From Seribacter sp963934295 (GTDB taxonomy: Bacteria > Verrucomicrobiota > Verrucomicrobiia > Opitutales > Seribacteraceae), in NCBI GenBank assembly GCA_963934295.1, contig CAWVXY010000005.1, positions 52,961 to 116,960 on the forward strand: a stretch of 64,000 nucleotides of DNA, written 5' to 3'. Each line of letters starts with the position of its first letter. Positions within the stretch are counted from its first letter, which is position 1. The position numbers and the translations under genes are program-made. The notes beneath the pieces are model-generated. The model ran no database searches and was not told the origin of the DNA. It saw only the letters and a program-made list of their open reading frames with translations. This document shows, piece after piece, positions 60,259-64,000 of this stretch.

Positions 60259-63200
60259 TTAAGCCAGGGTTTCGGATAAACCCGCACCTCCCCCGCCAGG
60301 TGTTCGCAGGATCAAACGATCCCCAGGATTCATGATCGTGGAATCAATCGATTTTAAACTTTCTGTTTTTCCATCTTCCCGAATGATGAGTTGTTCACCC
60401 GGTTGCCCAGGAAGACCACCAGCTAATCCATTGGCTCCACTCTTCCGGTTTTGAGTTAAAAGACTCAGGTTTGATTTTTCTTCAAAAACATACACCCTTT
60501 CCATTCCTTCTCCTCCATCCCATGCCCCTCTACCTCCCGAAAACTTCCTGATTTTAAAACCGATCAACCGAACGGGAAAACGGGATTCAAGAATTTCGGG
60601 ATCTGTAATTGCTGTGTTCGTCATATGAACCTGAACAGCTGAGGTTCCCTTCTGTCCAATAATTGCACCCGATCCACCACCAATAGTTTCATAATGACTA
60701 AAGGATTGATTCCCAAATGTAATATTATTCATCGTCCCCTGCGAGCAGGCAACCCGCTCAAAGGCACCAAGAATTAAAGCAACCAATTTTTGACTGACTT
60801 CAACATTCCCTCCCGCCACCCCCGGACACTTTTCGGGAGTTTTGGAAAATGATGGGGCTAATAGTGAGCCTTCAGGAATAACAAAAGAAATGGGCTTTAA
60901 CAGACCTTCATTAAGAGGAATTTCTTTATTAATTAAAACACGCAAACAATAACAAACTGCACTTTGAGTTATTGCCACAGTCGCATTCAAATTGTCTTTT
61001 CGAAAAGATGAAGTTCCAGAAAAATCAAACAAGGCCTTCCCGTCCTTAATTTGTATAACGAGTTTTAGTTGATCTCCGTCATCAAGAAATTGGGTCGAAG
61101 ATAGAGAGCCATTTCCCCATTCACTTAAAAACTTCTCACAACTATGTGCAGAATCGTTTCGCAGGTTATGCATTTGTTCGTTCAGAGTACCAGAGGAATA
61201 TTCAGACTCCATGACCTTCATCTCTTTTAAACCCTGTCTTAAAGATGCAACCTGTGCGGACAAGTCGGCCAGGTTATCTTTTATTTGACGAGTAGGAAAT
61301 TGAGAATCTCGTAGCAACTCTGTAATTTTCTTCATACAGGAACTACCCGCCCGAAAAAGGTATTGAGGGGATATGACAACTCCTTCTTCAACTAAATTTC
61401 TCGACCCCGCAGGCATAGAGCCTGGGGAAATCCCTCCAATCTCTGCATGATGAGCCCGGTTTGCGAGAAAGCCAATAATTTCATCACTGCTAGAGAATAG
61501 GGGTGCAATGACAGTAATATCAGGAAGGTGAGATCCACCGTAGGCAGGATGGTTCGTTACAATAATGTCTCCTCGTTCTAAGCGGGCGAAAAGCTTTATT
61601 GATTCTCTTACGCACAGACCAAGGGCACCAAGATGGACAGGTATATGGGGTGCATTGGCAACGAGGTAGCCATTACGATCCAAAAGAGCACAGGAAAAAT
61701 CTAATCGATCGCGTACATTGACAGAGATTGCAGTTCTTTTTAACTGAGCACCCATTTCCTCAACAAGACAAAAAAACCTACTGGTAAATAATTCTCTTTT
61801 TACCATCAATTCATTTTCAAAATAAGAAACAGTGGAAATTTTTTCGAGCAGTAAACTTCCCCAATTACCCTTGATCCCCCGCCAACCTTTTTCTATCCAC
61901 AAAGCTCCAAAATCATCCACGACCAGACAGGGGCCTGTAACCATCTGGCCAACCTCAAGCTCATCACGATTCATAGTATGTTGATCTGAAACTCGATTCA
62001 ACTTCACTTCTTTTTCAGAGGAAGTAAATTCTTCCTTACCAACATCCGGGTATGGAAAAGCAATAAGAATACGGAGTCCGTAAATTTCAATTTTTTCTCT
62101 AATCGGAAGGTATCCAAAAATATCCTCGAATTTATTTTCATAAAATTCCTGAATTTCATTTCCTTTTTGATAATCGATTTCCAGACCTGACTCCTGGCCT
62201 TTCATCCGTACGAATGCAGTCTTAGTTTTTACTTCCGCCTGCCCATGAAAGCCCGATAAAAGCTTAAAACCTTTTTGAATTAATTCATCCTCCAATTTAA
62301 CAAATTCCGCTCGACTCAAAGCTCGATAAATAGGTTGTTCCACGACTCTTTCAATCCTGGACATCGACAAACCATAAGCACTCAGTAATCCTGAATCACT
62401 AGGAGATAAAATCCTCTGAACACCGAGCCTTTGAGCAACCCCGCAAATATGCTGTCCTCCTGCACCTCCAAAAGAAACAAGGTCATGTTTAGCGGGATCA
62501 TAGCCTTGCTTAACCGAGATTTTACGAATTGCCCTAGCCATAGTTTCATCTGCAATGGCGATAAAACCGGTCATCAGCTCTCCCTCTGAATAACCTGATA
62601 GCTCAGCACATTGCATAAGTTTTTGCCTCGCTGCTTCGATTGATACTGGGGTAGAGAAAAGATTACGATCCAGTCGGCCAAGAATTAAATTAATATCGGT
62701 TAGACAAAGAGGTCCGCCAAAACCATAACAAGCTGGCCCAGGATAAGCTCCGGCACTTTCAGGACCGACCATTAATCGACCATTTTCGACCCTGCATATG
62801 GAACCGCCCCCAGCTGCAACTGTTTCTATTTCCATAGAAACTCCCGATAATTTTGCTTCGCCGACATGCTGAATTGACTGGTAAGAAAATGAGCCGGAAA
62901 ATCTAGATACATCGGTACTCGTCCCACCCATGTCTAAATTGATAAATTCCTTCAAACCCGCACGCTTGGCAACTGCGCATGCACCAACAACTCCACCAGC
63001 TGGACCGCTCAATAAACTATCAATTGCCCGATAATGCTTTCGATTAAATAAACCACCCGAACTATTCATGATTAAAAGTTCTCCCAGTTCTCCCAATCCT
63101 GAAATAATGTCCTCAAGATACCTCTCGAGTATCGGATAAAGATAACCTTCAAGAACGGAAGATTCCGACCGAAGCAACCAATTCATAAAAGGATGAATTT

Positions 63201-63990
63201 CTGCAGAAGTTACAACCGTTTGAAATCCAATTTCTTTTAATGCTTGAGCAACAATTTTTTCATTCTCTTCATTAAGAAATGAATTAAGAAAAGAAATAAC
63301 CGCAACTTTATGCCCTCTTTTAATAAGTTCTGAGGCTCTGGGAATAAGAATAGAAAGATTCGGTGCTATGATCACTTTGCCAGATCGGTCAGTTCTTTCC
63401 TCCACCTCCAAGCAGGGACCCGCAAAAGATTTTCTCTTTCTTGGGATAAGATCAAAAAGATGCATTCTTCTTTGATCCCCAATTTCCATTAAATCCGGAA
63501 ATCCAGCAGTTAGGAAAAGAACAGGTCTTTGCCCTTTATCCTCGAGCAAGGCATTTGTGCAACGGGTGGTTGCCAATCTCATTCGTATCAGACAATCACT
63601 TTGTTTTTGTTCTACGCGAGCCAGAATTAGACGCATTCCCAAAATAGGTGCTTCCCAACCAGAGAATAGTTCGATCGTCTTACCTGTAATTTTAACTTTT
63701 CTTAATCTTTCAGAAAAACGGAGAGTTTTAGACTTAACATTCCAACTTTCAACTTTCAAAGAAATATCTTCGATGGAGGTAATCAGAACGGTGAAACCAG
63801 TAGGAAAATCATTTGGCCAATCGGAGTCATCACCCAATTTGATTTCATAATCTGATAATTGTTCCTCTACTTTACCAGTCAGACTTCCACGGGACAGAAC
63901 TTTTTCCCTCACTTCTTTTCCACCCACTTCCCTGCCTAGGCAATCTGTAAAAGTTCCCCCCGTATCAATAAAGAAATCCCAATTCTTCAT
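60259..63990 (-). CDS. 5-oxoprolinase-type HyuA-HyuB fusion (hydantoinase/oxoprolinase)
   Basis: 1243 residues, near the size of single-chain oxoprolinases. N-terminal nucleotide motif IDTGGTFTD (residues 8-16); the TTRCTNALLE--G region near 135; NLDMGGTSTDVSRF near 350 and AVAAGGGS near 395; hinge near 690; the HyuB half with RDRLDFSCALLDRNG near 770, NHPAYGGSHLPD near 810 and the glycine-rich end GGRGAWDGGEGMERV with RTPGGGGAG. It would hydrolyse 5-oxoproline or a related cyclic amide with ATP. Between the first motif and TNALLE there is about 70 residues more than usual (residues 40-125). ATG at 63990; no upstream context visible. Confidence 0.88.
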   Translation of the reverse strand: MKNWDFFIDTGGTFTDCLGREVGGKEVREKVLSRGSLTGKVEEQLSDYEIKLGDDSDWPNDFPTGFTVLITSIEDISLKVESWNVKSKTLRFSERLRKVKITGKTIELFSGWEAPILGMRLILARVEQKQSDCLIRMRLATTRCTNALLEDKGQRPVLFLTAGFPDLMEIGDQRRMHLFDLIPRKRKSFAGPCLEVEERTDRSGKVIIAPNLSILIPRASELIKRGHKVAVISFLNSFLNEENEKIVAQALKEIGFQTVVTSAEIHPFMNWLLRSESSVLEGYLYPILERYLEDIISGLGELGELLIMNSSGGLFNRKHYRAIDSLLSGPAGGVVGACAVAKRAGLKEFINLDMGGTSTDVSRFSGSFSYQSIQHVGEAKLSGVSMEIETVAAGGGSICRVENGRLMVGPESAGAYPGPACYGFGGPLCLTDINLILGRLDRNLFSTPVSIEAARQKLMQCAELSGYSEGELMTGFIAIADETMARAIRKISVKQGYDPAKHDLVSFGGAGGQHICGVAQRLGVQRILSPSDSGLLSAYGLSMSRIERVVEQPIYRALSRAEFVKLEDELIQKGFKLLSGFHGQAEVKTKTAFVRMKGQESGLEIDYQKGNEIQEFYENKFEDIFGYLPIREKIEIYGLRILIAFPYPDVGKEEFTSSEKEVKLNRVSDQHTMNRDELEVGQMVTGPCLVVDDFGALWIEKGWRGIKGNWGSLLLEKISTVSYFENELMVKRELFTSRFFCLVEEMGAQLKRTAISVNVRDRLDFSCALLDRNGYLVANAPHIPVHLGALGLCVRESIKLFARLERGDIIVTNHPAYGGSHLPDITVIAPLFSSSDEIIGFLANRAHHAEIGGISPGSMPAGSRNLVEEGVVISPQYLFRAGSSCMKKITELLRDSQFPTRQIKDNLADLSAQVASLRQGLKEMKVMESEYSSGTLNEQMHNLRNDSAHSCEKFLSEWGNGSLSSTQFLDDGDQLKLVIQIKDGKALFDFSGTSSFRKDNLNATVAITQSAVCYCLRVLINKEIPLNEGLLKPISFVIPEGSLLAPSFSKTPEKCPGVAGGNVEVSQKLVALILGAFERVACSQGTMNNITFGNQSFSHYETIGGGSGAIIGQKGTSAVQVHMTNTAITDPEILESRFPVRLIGFKIRKFSGGRGAWDGGEGMERVYVFEEKSNLSLLTQNRKSGANGLAGGLPGQPGEQLIIREDGKTESLKSIDSTIMNPGDRLILRTPGGGGAGLSETLA

Positions 63991-64000
63991 ACTTAAAAAA

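Noticed and set aside
1..64000. CRISPR array, insertion sequence, prophage or integrase
   Set aside because: No regularly spaced repeats, transposase or phage genes were recognised on either strand.

Overview
This window is an AT-rich (about 40% GC by eye), gene-dense bacterial chromosome segment from a Gram-negative organism. It carries apolipoprotein N-acyltransferase (Lnt), several lipoprotein signal peptides, the MEP-pathway enzyme Dxs and the FabV-type enoyl reductase. A 3282-residue exported protein with FG-GAP, cadherin/tandem-95 and beta-propeller repeats ends in a tryptophan-rich module of a kind I associate with marine Verrucomicrobiota (Opitutae/Puniceicoccales-like). The gene content suits that placement, but no rRNA marker is present, so it is an inference. 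I see no rRNA, tRNA, CRISPR array, prophage or insertion sequence. This is mostly core chromosome with a few lineage-specific genes.

Layout. 1-4.2 kb: cut VanZ-like gene, M48 peptidase, xseB-dxs. 4.3-18.9 kb (mostly minus): the giant surface protein, a basic proline/arginine-repeat secreted peptide coupled to an M29-like peptidase, a secreted nuclease-like protein, an unknown PD-(D/E)XK-like protein, a MORN lipoprotein, SixA-like phosphatase. 19-31 kb: LOG protein, RluD-type synthase, adenosine deaminase, M29 aminopeptidase, an enlarged adenylate-kinase-like protein, CysE, QueH, a coupled AKR-panB-gpsA run in which PanB has a histone-like lysine-rich tail, an SDR, and a coupled peroxiredoxin/YhbY/peroxiredoxin triad. 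31-40 kb: gap-pgk-tpi glycolytic run, two HDOD paralogues, dus-lnt, a bifunctional-nuclease-domain protein, aroK and a YbgC thioesterase. 40.7-44.7 kb: tig-clpP-clpX protein quality-control operon with a recognisable promoter. 44.7-50 kb: a PcfJ-like protein, a subtilase, and an adjacent oxidoreductase + methyltransferase pair. 51-60 kb: DciA-like, POT transporter, a set of small lysine-rich unknowns, an HTH protein with a clear terminator, YifB ATPase, isochorismatase, M23 peptidase and a GT-B-like protein. 60.2-64 kb: a 5-oxoprolinase-type HyuA-HyuB fusion.

The most interesting candidate system is at 48.2-49.8 kb. An MnmC(o)-like FAD oxidoreductase sits directly upstream of a YtqB/MnmM-type methyltransferase. 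Together they would reproduce, on two separate proteins with an unrelated methylase, the two steps that enteric MnmC performs to make mnm5(s2)U34 in tRNA. Other second-look items are the giant protein and its Trp-rich end, the PanB tail, the peroxiredoxin-YhbY triad, the M29-like/repeat-peptide pair, a two-fold repeated polylysine-headed protein, and three convergent gene pairs whose stop codons interlock in four bases.
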